A stretch of 64,000 nucleotides of DNA from NCBI GenBank assembly GCA_037355855.1, contig CM074761.1:5661346-5725345 (forward strand). Reading direction: 5' to 3'. Under the pieces are notes generated by a model, which saw only the letters and a list, made by a program, of their open reading frames with translations, made no database searches and was not told the DNA's origin. Positions 30,788 to 40,672 of the stretch are shown piece after piece. Numbering within the stretch: position 1 is the stretch's first letter; each line of letters opens with the position of its first letter. The position numbers and the translations under genes were made by a program. This DNA is from Pseudo-nitzschia pungens. Its lineage: Eukaryota > Bacillariophyta > Bacillariophyceae > Bacillariales > Bacillariaceae.

Positions 30788-32034
30788 CGCTCTCTATCGA
30801 CAGAGCAGATCACGACAGAGCAGAGCACAGCAGAGCAGAGCACAACAATAGCTCACGGGCTAGCAAAACAGCCGCAACGGTGAATGGCTTGTTTTGTGCC
30901 GTCCTGATTGTACCGGTACTTGTACTACACTAAAGCACAACGAAGTACGCAGCAGTAGTAAGGTTACGGAAAGGTTACCCTCACGTAAACCTTACCACAA
31001 AGCACAGAGAACTAAACTAATTACCGGTAACCTTACTGTACGGGTTTACGGTAAATTGAAAATACCAAAAAAATAATAATGATACTTGTAAGGTTAATTA
31101 CTACTGTACGTAGAAAATTCTGCAGTAACAAGTTACCAAAAGACGAATTTCAAAATGCCCGAAAGTCCCCGACCTGACAATAAAGTCGTGGAGGGGAGGG
31201 GACGGGAGACAAGAATTATTAGTACCGTACGGTAGTACCGGTAAGGTCTTAACTACGTAGTAAGTTACCGAACACAGGTACAGAAATCATCGCATAAGAT
31301 CTTACCCGGTAGTTGTTTCGGAACGGAGGAAGTAAAAAGTTACCGTAAGTTACCGTGACTACCGGTAAGGTTACTGTGGCTATCGGCTAAAATCGTCCAG
31401 GTTGTCCAAGTTCGGGAATTATTGATTGATTGATTGATCCAGTGGGTTCCGAGTTGGAAGCCCTTAGAATTGGTATTTCGGTCAAAGAGGAAGCACGAAA
31501 AAGCACGGGAATGGTGAATCGGGAAAAATAGCATTTTCTACCGTATTACTACCGGTACGGTAACTTACCGAGTCACCATCTTCGTCCGGGTAAAATTCGG
31601 AGTGACACGTAGTAGTAACAAGTGTTTGTTACTAAAAAACAACCAAAAAATTCTGGTAAATAGGTTTCGTTAGTTGTGAAACGCATACCGTAGGTACTTT
31701 TTTTTCTCAACGCAGTGGCGCACGACCCGGACCCCTACCAGAAACACCATCGTCCATCAGAAACGATAATGTAGAGATGGTTGAAAGAAGTAATGGTTGA
31801 ACAAAGTGTTTACCTTATTTGGATTCTATTTTTTTCGAAATATGAGCCAGGTGTCGTTCTCCTCCAATAATCCCAACATTTCTGTTGCAAGTCACTCCGT
31901 CAACTCTACCTGTTCTTGTCACGATACTCTCCTCCGTAATTCTTAGATTCTTTCTCCTTTCAGTTCGAGTCCATCGTGAATTTTGTCCAGTATGACCAGT
32001 TCGGACGCTCTCCTAGTATCTCTAATCGGACAAC
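30788..32034. other. Intergenic region rich in GGTAACCTTAC motifs
   Basis: No gene is supported. 30950-31390 is dense in GTAAGGTTAC/TTACCGGTAA. 31619-31705 is a diverged copy of 39787-39877. Confidence 0.45.
31619..31705. repeat. Short dispersed repeat, copy 1
   Basis: It shares AGTGTTTGTTA, AAAAACAA and AGGTTTCGTTAGTTGTG plus ACGCATACCG, in the same order and spacing as at 39787-39877. Confidence 0.55.
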
Positions 32035-32260
32035 TCAAAGAGACTCGATTTCCTTAGTCAAAGCCCAAATGGCAACCGCACGCGGGTCAGAAGAGAGGCT
32101 GGCAATGAGTCCGGTGACTTCACGTTTGGAAAGGTTGATAACGATGCCCTTTCCTTTGTCTGCTCCCTTGACGTCTCCTTGTCTGATAATGACAAGACAT
32201 GCAATTGCAGTGGCAATCATAAGTCCGACTGGGCCACTGACAGCCAACTCCAATACAACA

Positions 32261-32437
32261 TGCCATACCCCGGGTCTACTAGTAGTGTTCACGATAGTAG
32301 TGATATGCAAATTGTGAGAGCTATTGATTAGTCTATTGCTATTGCTTTCCGGCAGTCTCCTGTATTCGGCGATAAGGAGACTCGCTAATCGTAATCCAAT
32401 CACGAACGGATTCGTGACTGTATTCCGGTGCACGGCA
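32261..32437 (-). repeat. 3-prime LTR
   Basis: 177 bp, differing from its partner at one position. Bounded on its outer side by CAACA (32256-32260). Confidence 0.93.
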
Positions 32438-32465
32438 TGCTCCCCCATGGTACTGTTACAATTGG

Positions 32466-35312
32466 TTATTCGTTCGATTCAGTGCTATCCCTGCAATAAT
32501 AGGGGTGTACTCTCCTAATGTTAACCCGGTCGGTTACAAAGGGGGCAGTTTCAATAGTTACAGTTCCATTATCATGGGCCTTGAGTACCTTGTAAGGTCC
32601 TTGCCGTGGGAAAGATAGTTTCGGGATAATGCCCTTCCTTTCCAGGGTGACATAGTCTCCTTCTCTATAGACATGGGGGATCCTCTTCTGGTTCTCCCTG
32701 ATGTTGCTCTTGTGGATGCTTTTCTGCTTCCTTGCTTGGATTGCTTCCCAATCCACTGGGAAGTTCACCGGCATAAACATGTCTCTGCCAAACACCAATT
32801 GTGCCGGGGAGTACCCCAAAGTAGTATGGATGGCGCTTCTGATGGCATACGCTGCCTTGGTGGTGAATTCCTCAAAAGGGTCCTTCTCGTGGAGGTCCCT
32901 GTTTTCCAGGTTGAAGGACAACAGACAGTCCTTTAATACCTGATGGATCCTTTCCAACACTGAGTTGGATTGTGGGTTCCAAGCCCCACTGGGCTTTCTT
33001 TTCATCCCCATGTTCTCGCAGAGCTCTTGGAACTCTGCTTTGAACTCACTCCCGCCATCAAAGCCAATTTCCTTTGGGCGCGGATATCTTGCCAACCAGG
33101 TACTGTCTAGCAATCGTTGAGTTTCTGCTGCATTTGGGGAGTCCTTCAGGTGAGCCAGTTCAAACCATCCGGTCACTGGGTCCACCATGGTGAGGACATG
33201 GATTTGGTAGTCTTTACCATTTTTGTTGTGGACAGTTGCAGGTCCCCAGAGGTCCACATTGACCCTCTGCCATTTGGTGACCTCAGCTGCTTTTTCCGGT
33301 AGTAGTCCATACTTCTTCCGGCCACTCTTCTTAAACATCTGACACGTGTGGCAGTGCTTACAAAGGTCCTGGACGTCCTTCCGTAGGCCTTTCCAGGTGA
33401 AGACTGAGCGTATGCTCTGTTCCATTCTCTTTTCCCCCGGGTGCACCAATATGGTGTGGTACCACTCCATCACTCTTTGTTTGAGCTTGTCGGGAATCAG
33501 GATCTTGCCTTCTTTGTGGATGAGACTGAAACCTTCCACATTTTTGGTAGTTAGGCCTTTGTCTTTTTCCAAAGCATTCATGATTTTCGTGTCCTTCTGT
33601 TGGTAGAACTGAATCATGTCCGGAGCAAGTGGGAATGCACTATTGCCCTGGAATTCTTCCGGTGCTTCTCCAAGTGGGAATAGGAGTTGCCGGAGGTGCG
33701 CTTCCTCATCCGCGTAGGTGAGGGGCTTATTTGGTGGCAGCCATTCCACTGTGTCTGCTGGGTCATCTGTGATGTCCAATCGAGACAGTGCATCTGCTGC
33801 GTCATTGTCTTTGCCAGCAACGTGCTTGACTACCGGATGGAACTCCTCCATGAGGAGTCTCCACCGGACCATTCTTTGGGTCGGCATCTGCTGATACAAC
33901 AGGTTCAGGTGATCCGTGTGAATGGTTACATCTTGTCCTCGTAGGATTCCTTCAAACGCTTTCAAGCCTTCCACTATACCAAGGAGTTCTTTTTCCCCGA
34001 CAGTGTAGTTGAGCTGCGCTGAGTTCAGTTTCCTTGTGTAGAAACCAAGGGGTTTGCCATCTTGGCATACGGTTGCTCCCAGTTGCCTGTCACTGGCGTC
34101 TGAGTAGAGATGAAATGGTTTCGTAAAATCCGGGAATGCGAGTTTCGCTTCATCTGCGAGCATCCTCTTCGCCTCCATGAAAGCTTTCTGCTCTGCTGGG
34201 CCCCAGTACCAATTTGTTTTCCCCTTCTTGCCCGCAAGCTTGTTGAGGGGGGCAAGGATGTGGGAGCGGCGCTTCCACATGTCTCTGTAGAAATTGACCA
34301 TCCCAAGGAACATCTTGAGTTGCTTGGTGTTCTTGGGGGGTTCCAGGCGCTTCATCGCCTCCAGCTTCTTTGGCTGAGGTTGAATGCCCTCTGTTGTTAG
34401 TAGAAAACCCAAATACTCCACTTCTTTTTGCATGAAGAAGGATTTTCGGAGGTTGGCTCGGAAGCCAGCATCATCCAGTCGCTGGAGGACTGTATCGATT
34501 TTGTCGAGGTGATCCTGCTCAGATTCCCCCTCGCGTTGGATGATTAAGATATCATCGATGTAGACAAGGACGTAGTCTAGATCCCCCAGGAGGTTCATCA
34601 TGACAGACTGGAAGATGTCCGGAGCGCACGCAATTCCCATCGCGAGGCGCTTGTAGGCATACTTTCCCCATGGCAAAATGGTGGAGCAAATCTTTTGGCT
34701 CTCCTTGCAGATGGGAATGGTGTAGTACCCTTGGGATAAGTCCAGTGCCGTAGTGGACTTGAATTTCTGTAGTCTCTGGATGGTTTCCCCAATGCGTGGT
34801 AGGGGGAACGGCTTTCGTTGGATGGCTGCATTCATCTTCCGAAAGTCCGTAAGGACTCGTATGTCCCCTGTCTTTTTGGGTTGACAGAACGTCGGTGATG
34901 CCCATGGTGAGTCATCATCATGTGGAAGTTTCTCCAGTACTCCGATTTCACAGAGCCTGTTGATCTCCTTCCGGAGGGCTTGTTCAAAGGCATGGGGTAC
35001 TGAGTAGTACCTCTGCCTGACCGGTTTGACCCCAGGTTGGAGTTCGATAGATACCGGTTCGATATTTTTGAGCAGTCCCAGGCCTCCTCCAAAGAGAGTA
35101 GGGAACTTCTTCAAAGTTTTCTTTAAGGCGTCCTTGGACTTGTCTGTGATCTCCAGGTCGTTGACCATAGAATCTATGTCTACCTTGGAGTAATCGGCGT
35201 CCAGGATTTTGGCTTGCCTTTCTTCCTCCTGTTGGAGGATCGGACTTTGGGTGTTGGCAAAGAACACTGCCTCACATTTGTCCAGGTCGGAGAGCTCCCC
35301 CATTCTCTTCAT
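32466..35312 (-). CDS. pol: Ty3/gypsy pol: reverse transcriptase, RNase H, integrase
   Basis: 948 residues with the Ty3/gypsy domain order. Reverse transcriptase: TALDLSQGYYTIPI and YVLVYIDDILI (YxDD near residue 250). RNase H: FHLYSDASDRQLGATV, HTDHLNLL and DAADALSRL. Integrase: an HHCC zinc finger (HPGEKRM..., CKHCHTCQ), then DLWGP, GFDGGSEF and NPQSNSVLERIHQVL giving the D,D35E triad. There is no retroviral-type aspartic protease motif before the polymerase. The frame is intact. It overlaps the gag-like ORF by 41 bp in another frame. Confidence 0.93.
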   Translation of the reverse strand: MKRMGELSDLDKCEAVFFANTQSPILQQEEERQAKILDADYSKVDIDSMVNDLEITDKSKDALKKTLKKFPTLFGGGLGLLKNIEPVSIELQPGVKPVRQRYYSVPHAFEQALRKEINRLCEIGVLEKLPHDDDSPWASPTFCQPKKTGDIRVLTDFRKMNAAIQRKPFPLPRIGETIQRLQKFKSTTALDLSQGYYTIPICKESQKICSTILPWGKYAYKRLAMGIACAPDIFQSVMMNLLGDLDYVLVYIDDILIIQREGESEQDHLDKIDTVLQRLDDAGFRANLRKSFFMQKEVEYLGFLLTTEGIQPQPKKLEAMKRLEPPKNTKQLKMFLGMVNFYRDMWKRRSHILAPLNKLAGKKGKTNWYWGPAEQKAFMEAKRMLADEAKLAFPDFTKPFHLYSDASDRQLGATVCQDGKPLGFYTRKLNSAQLNYTVGEKELLGIVEGLKAFEGILRGQDVTIHTDHLNLLYQQMPTQRMVRWRLLMEEFHPVVKHVAGKDNDAADALSRLDITDDPADTVEWLPPNKPLTYADEEAHLRQLLFPLGEAPEEFQGNSAFPLAPDMIQFYQQKDTKIMNALEKDKGLTTKNVEGFSLIHKEGKILIPDKLKQRVMEWYHTILVHPGEKRMEQSIRSVFTWKGLRKDVQDLCKHCHTCQMFKKSGRKKYGLLPEKAAEVTKWQRVNVDLWGPATVHNKNGKDYQIHVLTMVDPVTGWFELAHLKDSPNAAETQRLLDSTWLARYPRPKEIGFDGGSEFKAEFQELCENMGMKRKPSGAWNPQSNSVLERIHQVLKDCLLSFNLENRDLHEKDPFEEFTTKAAYAIRSAIHTTLGYSPAQLVFGRDMFMPVNFPVDWEAIQARKQKSIHKSNIRENQKRIPHVYREGDYVTLERKGIIPKLSFPRQGPYKVLKAHDNGTVTIETAPFVTDRVNIRRVHPYYCRDSTESNE

Positions 35313-35625
35313 GGGAATGGATATAGTAGGACCGGCCTAGAGTCATTTGGACAATAGAGAGTGCCTCGTTGGAGAGGACCCTCTGGAGGACGTCCAGTTT
35401 CTGGTCTCCTTGGAGTTTGTCATTGCCAGCAATTTTCTGGTCAAAGTCTCTTTTCCAGATGATAAAGAGTTCCGGTCTTTCAGTGCCGGTGAGTACCTTC
35501 AGATAGTCACTGAAGGCTACCCCTCCTTTTTCTGAGTCGATACTCATTTTCACGGTGGTGGCATCTTCCGGCCAGTCCTCTCGTGTAAAGTTAAAGGGTT
35601 TCTGTTTAGTTCCTTTAGGCGCCAT
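35272..35625 (-). CDS. gag: Truncated gag-like ORF of the Ty3/gypsy element
   Basis: 117 residues starting MAPKGTKQKPFNFTREDWPE. It has a helical charged segment (LSNEALSIVQMTL) typical of gag N-terminal regions, then ends in unrelated sequence. Family gag proteins are usually 250-400 residues and include a CCHC knuckle; none is present. A deletion around 35330-35340 probably joined gag to pol out of frame. Confidence 0.65.
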   Translation of the reverse strand: MAPKGTKQKPFNFTREDWPEDATTVKMSIDSEKGGVAFSDYLKVLTGTERPELFIIWKRDFDQKIAGNDKLQGDQKLDVLQRVLSNEALSIVQMTLGRSYYIHSHEENGGALRPGQM

Positions 35626-36359
35626 GGTGAGTTAATCAGTCAGTTATTATATTTTAGTTTAATTAGTTACAGTATTTCTGTAAGTTGTTATTTGGGTTGG
35701 AAATGAGCAAAAAGTGATTGCTCCAGTTTTTCCCCCTGAGGTTCACTTCCACGCGATACCCCGTGTTGTAACTGATTTTTCTCCCAGGCTTGTACAGTGG
35801 TGGGAGTTGTTTCTCTCTTTAGCTCCCGGGAATCCTGTGGTTCTCCGGAGTTGTTTCTGTTTTTATTTCGTGGGATTCGATTCCCGTGGTTCTCCGGCGT
35901 TGCTTCCCTATTAAGCAATCACCGGGCCGGTCCCACTTCCCGTTTCCCGTGGGATTGGTGGTGTTTGGGTATTCATTATATACCTTTCCGGATATCCGTA
36001 TATTTCGGTTGTGGTTGGCATCCCCTGTTCGGTCTGTCCATCCACTCAGTGTTGGTCCAATTAGTCCACTCACTGGATTATGTGTCACTTTTTCGACACT
36101 CATTTTATTCGATTATTTCTTTTGTCGACCATGGTCCTGTTTAGGTCCTTAGGTGTCTCTGTTGCTGCAGTTGCTCCCTGTAATGGAGCCAACTGTTGCT
36201 GGGGTTGGTATTCCTTAGTGCTGCAGACACCGGATGTCCTTCTCCCTGTTTGCTTCTACGTGCCTCCATTTTTTGGCAGTCTTTCGATCTCGTCGGTTCC
36301 TTCACCGATCGATCTCTTTCTGCTCATGGTCATCAGCACTCAGCTTGATTTTAAAATCA
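35626..36359 (-). other. Leader region of the Ty3/gypsy element
   Basis: About 730 bp between the 5-prime LTR and the gag-like start, without a coding frame I can support. It contains direct repeats of GGGATTCGATTCCCGTGGTT-like sequence near 35870-35900. Confidence 0.5.
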
Positions 36360-36536
36360 TGCCATACCCCGGGTCTACTAGTAGTGTTTACGATAGTAGT
36401 GATATGCAAATTGTGAGAGCTATTGATTAGTCTATTGCTATTGCTTTCCGGCAGTCTCCTGTATTCGGCGATAAGGAGACTCGCTAATCGTAATCCAATC
36501 ACGAACGGATTCGTGACTGTATTCCGGTGCACGGCA
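36360..36536 (-). repeat. 5-prime LTR
   Basis: 177 bp, in element orientation starting TGCCGTGCACCGG and ending GGGGTATGGCA. Followed on the outer side by CAACA (36537-36541). Confidence 0.93.
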
Positions 36537-37005
36537 CAACAACAGCCGCAGAAATAGCTTGAGCGATGCTGCTGAACGTGAGAAGTTCTTCCTGCAAAAA
36601 TGGATTGTGGACTTCAACACGATAGTTGCCAAGGGGCCACCATCCAGTGTTTTTCACAACGATTTTTTTTTCTTGTTGAATAGAGACATCATCATCACCA
36701 CCTCCTTCGGGAACCAGATCTTTCTTCGATTCGGCTTGGGCAAGAAACTCAATCACCTGTTTGTCAAAGTCTTCGACAGACAAGCCAGCAGAGAGAGCCT
36801 TGAAATCCGTATCGAGGGTAGAGGCCATGGTTGAAACGTAAATGTTCTTTCTAATAGCGTTGGTTGTTTTGCTTTTTGCTTTTTGGTTTGCTGCGTTTTG
36901 CATTTTATGAGACGAACAAAGTGCGAGAGAAGGATTGCTGATAATTCGTTTGTGTTACATGGCTTGTGCGTGTAGGTGTAGTATTAAATCCTAGATACTA
37001 ACCAT

Positions 37006-38283
37006 TGCTTTCCGGAGGGATGATTTTCATGGGTACCGTACGGTATCTCATGACTCTGCCTTTTCTTTCATCCTTTCCGGTCATTGCGAACAAAGATTTT
37101 GGTTCGATCAATTGACAAACTTCCGTCCTTTTGCAACAGGTACCGTTCGGTACATGTTCTTCATATCTTACAACTAAGATCTTAACGCTACCGTTCGGTA
37201 CATGTTCTTGATTTCGAATCTTACAACTAATTAATGCTACTACGAAATTTGCAACATGTTCTTGATTTTGAATCTTTCACCTCGGAAATTCGTGACAGCT
37301 GTTCACGACAACTGCCGATGCACGGAGTCTTGCTTTCCGGAGGGATGATTTTCATGGGTACCGTATCTCATGACTCTGCCTTTTCTTTCATCCTTTCTGG
37401 TCATTGCGAACAAAGATTTTGGTTCAATCAATTGACAAACTTCCGTCCTTTTGCAACAGGTACCGTTCGGTACATGTTCTTCATATCTTACAACTAAGGC
37501 TACTACGAAATTTGCAACATGTTCTTGATTTTGAATCTTTCACCTCGGAAATTCGTGACAGCTGTTCACGACAACTGCCGATGCACGGAGTCTTGCTTTC
37601 CGGAGGGATGATTTTCATGGGTACTGTATCTCATGACTCTGCCTTTTCTTTCATCCTTTCCGGTCATTGAGTCATTCCCGAAAACATATTTTGCATTTAA
37701 TTCATTTTTTAACGGCTGGGCATGTTTGGCATTTATTAACGTCTTTTTCTTAGCGCACTAATTTAACGGTCGAGGCCGGTTGGCCCCCATTTGGTACAAT
37801 TTGGAATTTGGAATCCCATTTGAAAAAATAAAAAAGTCATATGAAAAAATAAAAAAGTCACCAGCCGAACCTCTGATACCGTTCGGTACATGTTCTTGAT
37901 TTCGAATCTTACAACTAAGGCTACTACGAAATTTGCAACATGTTCTTGATTTTGAATCTTTCACCTCGGAAATTCGTGACAGCTGTTCACGACAACAACA
38001 AGTGCCGTGCACGGAGTCTTGCTTTCCGGACGGATGATTTTCATGGGTACCGTAATCTTATCTCATGACTCTGCCTTTTCTTTCATCCTTTCCGGTCATT
38101 ATGAACAAAGATTTTGGTTCAATCAATTGACAAACTTCCGTCCTTTTGCAACAGGTACCGTTCGGTACATGTTCTTGATTTCGAATCTTACAACTAAGGC
38201 TACTACGAAATTTGCAACATGTTCTTGATTTTGAATCTTTCACCTCGGAAATTCGTGACAGCTGTTCACGACAACGACACGTG
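37006..38283. repeat. Four-copy tandem array of about 263-325 bp units
   Basis: Copies start at 37006, 37331, 37594 and 38020 with TGCTTTCCGGAGGGATGATT. They run through GATTTTGGTTCAATCAATTG, ACCGTTCGGTACATGTTCTT and GTGACAGCTGTTCACGACAA to TGCACGGAGTCT. Copy 1 carries a 62-bp internal duplication. In copy 3 about 200 bp (37671-37874) are replaced by unrelated AT-rich sequence. Copy 4 runs directly into an AP endonuclease gene fragment. Confidence 0.9.
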
Positions 38284-38851
38284 CCGACGCACGGAGCCTT
38301 CAAGATTGCGTCGTGGAACGTGCCTGGCCTCCGGGCCCTGATCAAGAATTCCCCCACCGCGCTGTTTGGAGGGCTCGTAAAACCGTGTAGATTTGTACAG
38401 TACGAGGTTTGAGTTTCTTAATTGTTTAATTACATTGTTAAATCCTGAGTATTTCGATTACTGAGATGATCATTCAGACCATCGATTCTCCATTCTCATC
38501 TCTTGTTTCCTGTTCTTATTCTTATCCACACAATTAACCTTCTGTACACGAGTCTACTAGAGCCCGTATGTTTACACTTAATGCACTGTAGACTCAGTAC
38601 TTAGAGTCCTATTTTTAGTAACCTTGGTAATGTCTCTTCAAGTAAGTGGTAATCCCTCATGTCTCTAGTCCCGGTCACTCTCATTCCCAGTCCCAGTCCG
38701 GATTCCATAGTCTTATGTCCATATTCAATAGTCTTACGAAGCATATCATAAGTGCACATATCACATCTGGATGTCACGTCCAAACACGCGCTCTCCAATC
38801 TGTGCTCCGAGCACGATCTGGACATGCTCTGTGTGCAGGAGCACAAGCTAT
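38263..38851 (+). pseudogene. Captured fragment of the AP endonuclease gene, interrupted by a solo LTR
   Basis: 38263-38362 matches the intron end and the first about 75 bases of exon 2 of the gene at 28283-30787 (reading FKIASWNV, then GLRALIK). 38792-38851 continues the match (TGTGCTCCGAGCACGATCTG). The match includes intron sequence, so the copy arose from DNA and not from mRNA. It lacks all catalytic motifs beyond the first two and cannot be functional. Confidence 0.88.
38363..38786. mobile_element. Solo LTR of a second retrotransposon family
   Basis: A 424-bp insertion begins TGTTTGGAGGGCTC and ends GTCACGTCCAAACA, with an 8-bp terminal inverted repeat TGTTTGGA and TG...CA ends. CGCGC is duplicated at both borders (38358-38362 and 38787-38791). 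Related sequence (GTAGACTC(A/G)GTACTTA, CCTATTTTTAGTA) occurs at 43378-43538 and 44109-44251. The family is unrelated to the Ty3/gypsy LTR; Copia is possible but not shown. Confidence 0.85.
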
Positions 38852-39056
38852 TATAACACGAACCGGTACTTGTTCTTCTTGATTTGCACCAGCACAGAGA
38901 TCCAATCTTCCGTTGTGCATCGACGATCACATGCAAGTTCTCCCGAGACTTTAGGGCCCTATTGCTGGCGCGAAATGCTCATTCTCACACTCATGTAGGA
39001 GTACTAGTACCGTAAACCTTAATGTACTAGTAGTAGTTCTTGCGAAGACTTGTTGA
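38852..39056. other. No feature recognised
   Basis: Short spacer between the AP endonuclease fragment and a MITE-like element; nothing identifiable. Confidence 0.4.
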
Positions 39057-39165
39057 CACTACTACCGAATTCCTATCAGCTGTCCCCAGGTTTCCGTAGA
39101 AATTAGTAGTAGTAGTTGGGGATGTAGAACCGAAAGACAGCTGATAGGAATTTTGTAGTACTACC
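39057..39165. mobile_element. MITE-like inverted-repeat element, copy 2
   Basis: The arms CTACTACCGAATTCCTATCAG and its complement (CTGATAGGAATTTTGTAGTA) pair. The centre CGTAGAAATTAGTA...TGTAGAACC is the reverse complement of the centre of the copy at 25144-25274. Confidence 0.75.
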
Positions 39166-40204
39166 GTAGCACTGCATGTACAGGTAGTAATAGACCGACA
39201 AAACACTGAACACCCCTTGGCAGTAAGAACATGCTGGGTACTAAGGCTTACTTCCCCTAGCCTACGTGTTTTATCACGGTGATTTTGATGCGCACCTAGG
39301 CAAAAATTTGGTACGAATGTTAAAATGTTGTAGCTGAAACTGGGTTTAAGCTTATAGGTCCTAAGGCAAGCTTGGAGATATACAGCAAGAGCAAGCAAAC
39401 CGATTGAGGTGCCGGTCTGTTCTGTCGATAGTCTCAGATTCACCACTACCGCCGATCGAAGAAGGATGCTCTGAAACACCATTGTAGACGCTGTAGCTTG
39501 GAAACACCGTTGTAGTTCGAAAACACCGTTGTGGTTCCAAAACACCAATTCACGAGTCACGCACCGAAATTTGCCAGTCATGCACCAAAATTCGCCAGTC
39601 ATGCACCCCAAAAGGCCTAGTATTTTGTACTGTATCAGTAATAGATGACTTTAGACTCATTCAAAACCTCATTTTTATTGAATACTCTTCTTTAAAACAG
39701 TTTAAATCATAATGCAGGTATTTGAAATAAAGATTATGAATGATTATTGATGGAGTTATTACTATCTGAAGTTAAGGTATTTTAACTAGTGTTTGTTAGT
39801 GAAAAACAAATATAAAAAATTTGATGGATAGGTTTTGTTAGTTGTGCCACGCATACCGGTAGGTAATTTTTTTTTCAGATTTGAAATCGTGAGTCTACAG
39901 AAGATGCTGTTCAAACAACGCTACTGCATACACTCAAATACTACAAGGTACTCCCCTAGAGGTACATCGGGATCATCGAAAGGTGGAGGGCATGATGGTG
40001 TTTATTTTACATAGAAAAGAAAAGAGTGAGCTGAAGCGCTGAGCTCTGGACATAAAAGAGAACTCGTCGTATCGTACAGTATCTTATTAGTACTGTAACT
40101 ACGCAGGCTTGTACAAAGCGGAGTAGCGTACGGAGTAGCGTAGCGTAATGGATTAGCGTAGCGTACGGAGTAGCGTAGCGTAAGTTACGCTTGCTTGCTT
40201 ACAA
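39166..40204. other. No supported gene
   Basis: A 194-codon minus-strand frame (39027-39611) reads into the MITE and repeats GTTTTGG-type units (about 39475-39605), so it is not a credible gene. A diverged short repeat lies at 39787-39877. GTAGCGTA repeats occur at 40120-40190. Confidence 0.45.
39787..39877. repeat. Short dispersed repeat, copy 2
   Basis: Same order of blocks as 31619-31705 (GTGTTTGTTA, AAAACAA, TAGGTTTTGTTAGTTGTG, ACGCATACCG). Confidence 0.55.
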
Positions 40205-40435
40205 CTGCAGGGGCCGGGTAGTATCCGGTTATAGTACTAATAGTACACCAATGACCTCACCCCGGCGGCAGCATAGTATGGTAGCATAGTAGCATGGTAG
40301 GTTAGCATATCCAGTATCTCGTAGCATTAGCAACCCTAACCTTGTAGCACTACGCTACAGTGTGTGCTAGCAGTGCTTCGCCCGGGTTTCTGTAACTGGT
40401 ACAAATCCTACACGATGACCCGGGTCACTTGGCTG
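40205..40435. repeat. Single-arm relative of the 1.7-2.1 kb foldback element
   Basis: It follows 1898-2088 in order: ATAGTAC, CACCAATGACC, CCCCGGCGG, AGCATAGTA, GCATGGTAGG, GCAACCCTAACC, TGTAGCACT, GTGCTAGC. It then continues with CTGGTACAAATCCTAC. Confidence 0.8.
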
Positions 40436-40461
40436 TAGCACCCCATAACACTTGAAATAAG

Positions 40462-40672
40462 CCTGTTGCTAAGCGCTTTGCTAAGCGCTGTTGCTAAGCG
40501 CTGTTGCTAAGCGCTTTGCTAAGCCTGTTGCTAAGCGCTGTTGCTAAGCGCTTTGCTAAGCCTGTTGCTAAGCGCTTTGCTAAGCCTGTTGCTAAGCGCT
40601 TTTCTACTAAGCCCGTTGCTAAGCGCTTTGCTAAGCCTGCTGCTGAGCGCTTTGCTAAGCACTCAACCGGTC
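40462..40672. repeat. Minisatellite of GTTGCTAAGCGC / TTTGCTAAGCC units
   Basis: About eight irregular copies of a 22-26 bp unit built from GCTAAGCG and GCTAAGCC. The frames at 40504-40728 and 40541-40783 are repeat translations and are not called as genes. Confidence 0.85.

Larger units (their letters stand above)
32261..36536 (-). mobile_element. Young Ty3/gypsy LTR retrotransposon, internally deleted
   Basis: Two 177-bp LTRs with TG...CA ends differ at a single base. They enclose a short gag-like ORF and a pol ORF on the minus strand. CAACA is duplicated directly outside both LTRs. A purine run GGGGGAG directly precedes the 3-prime LTR, as a polypurine tract should. No standard TGG-type primer site follows the 5-prime LTR. 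Most of gag and the protease region appear missing, so it is probably non-autonomous or defective despite its youth. Confidence 0.93.
32035..36828 (-). pseudogene. Small membrane-protein gene split by a Ty3/gypsy insertion
   Basis: Two host segments, 36828-36537 and 32255-32035, flank the retrotransposon. Removing the element together with one copy of the CAACA target duplication leaves exactly 513 nt, a single open frame of 170 residues. It starts MASTLDTDFKALSAGLSVED after CAACC, runs through an acidic middle and two neighbouring hydrophobic segments (about 80-125) joined across the insertion site, and ends TKEIESL. I recognise no family. With the element in place the protein would be cut after about 97 residues, so this allele is probably null. 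A longer start at 36903 is possible. The near-identical LTRs mean the disruption is recent and an empty allele may exist. Confidence 0.8.

Noticed and set aside
39027..39611. 194-codon minus-strand ORF
   Set aside because: It reads through a MITE-like element and short repeats and has no motif.
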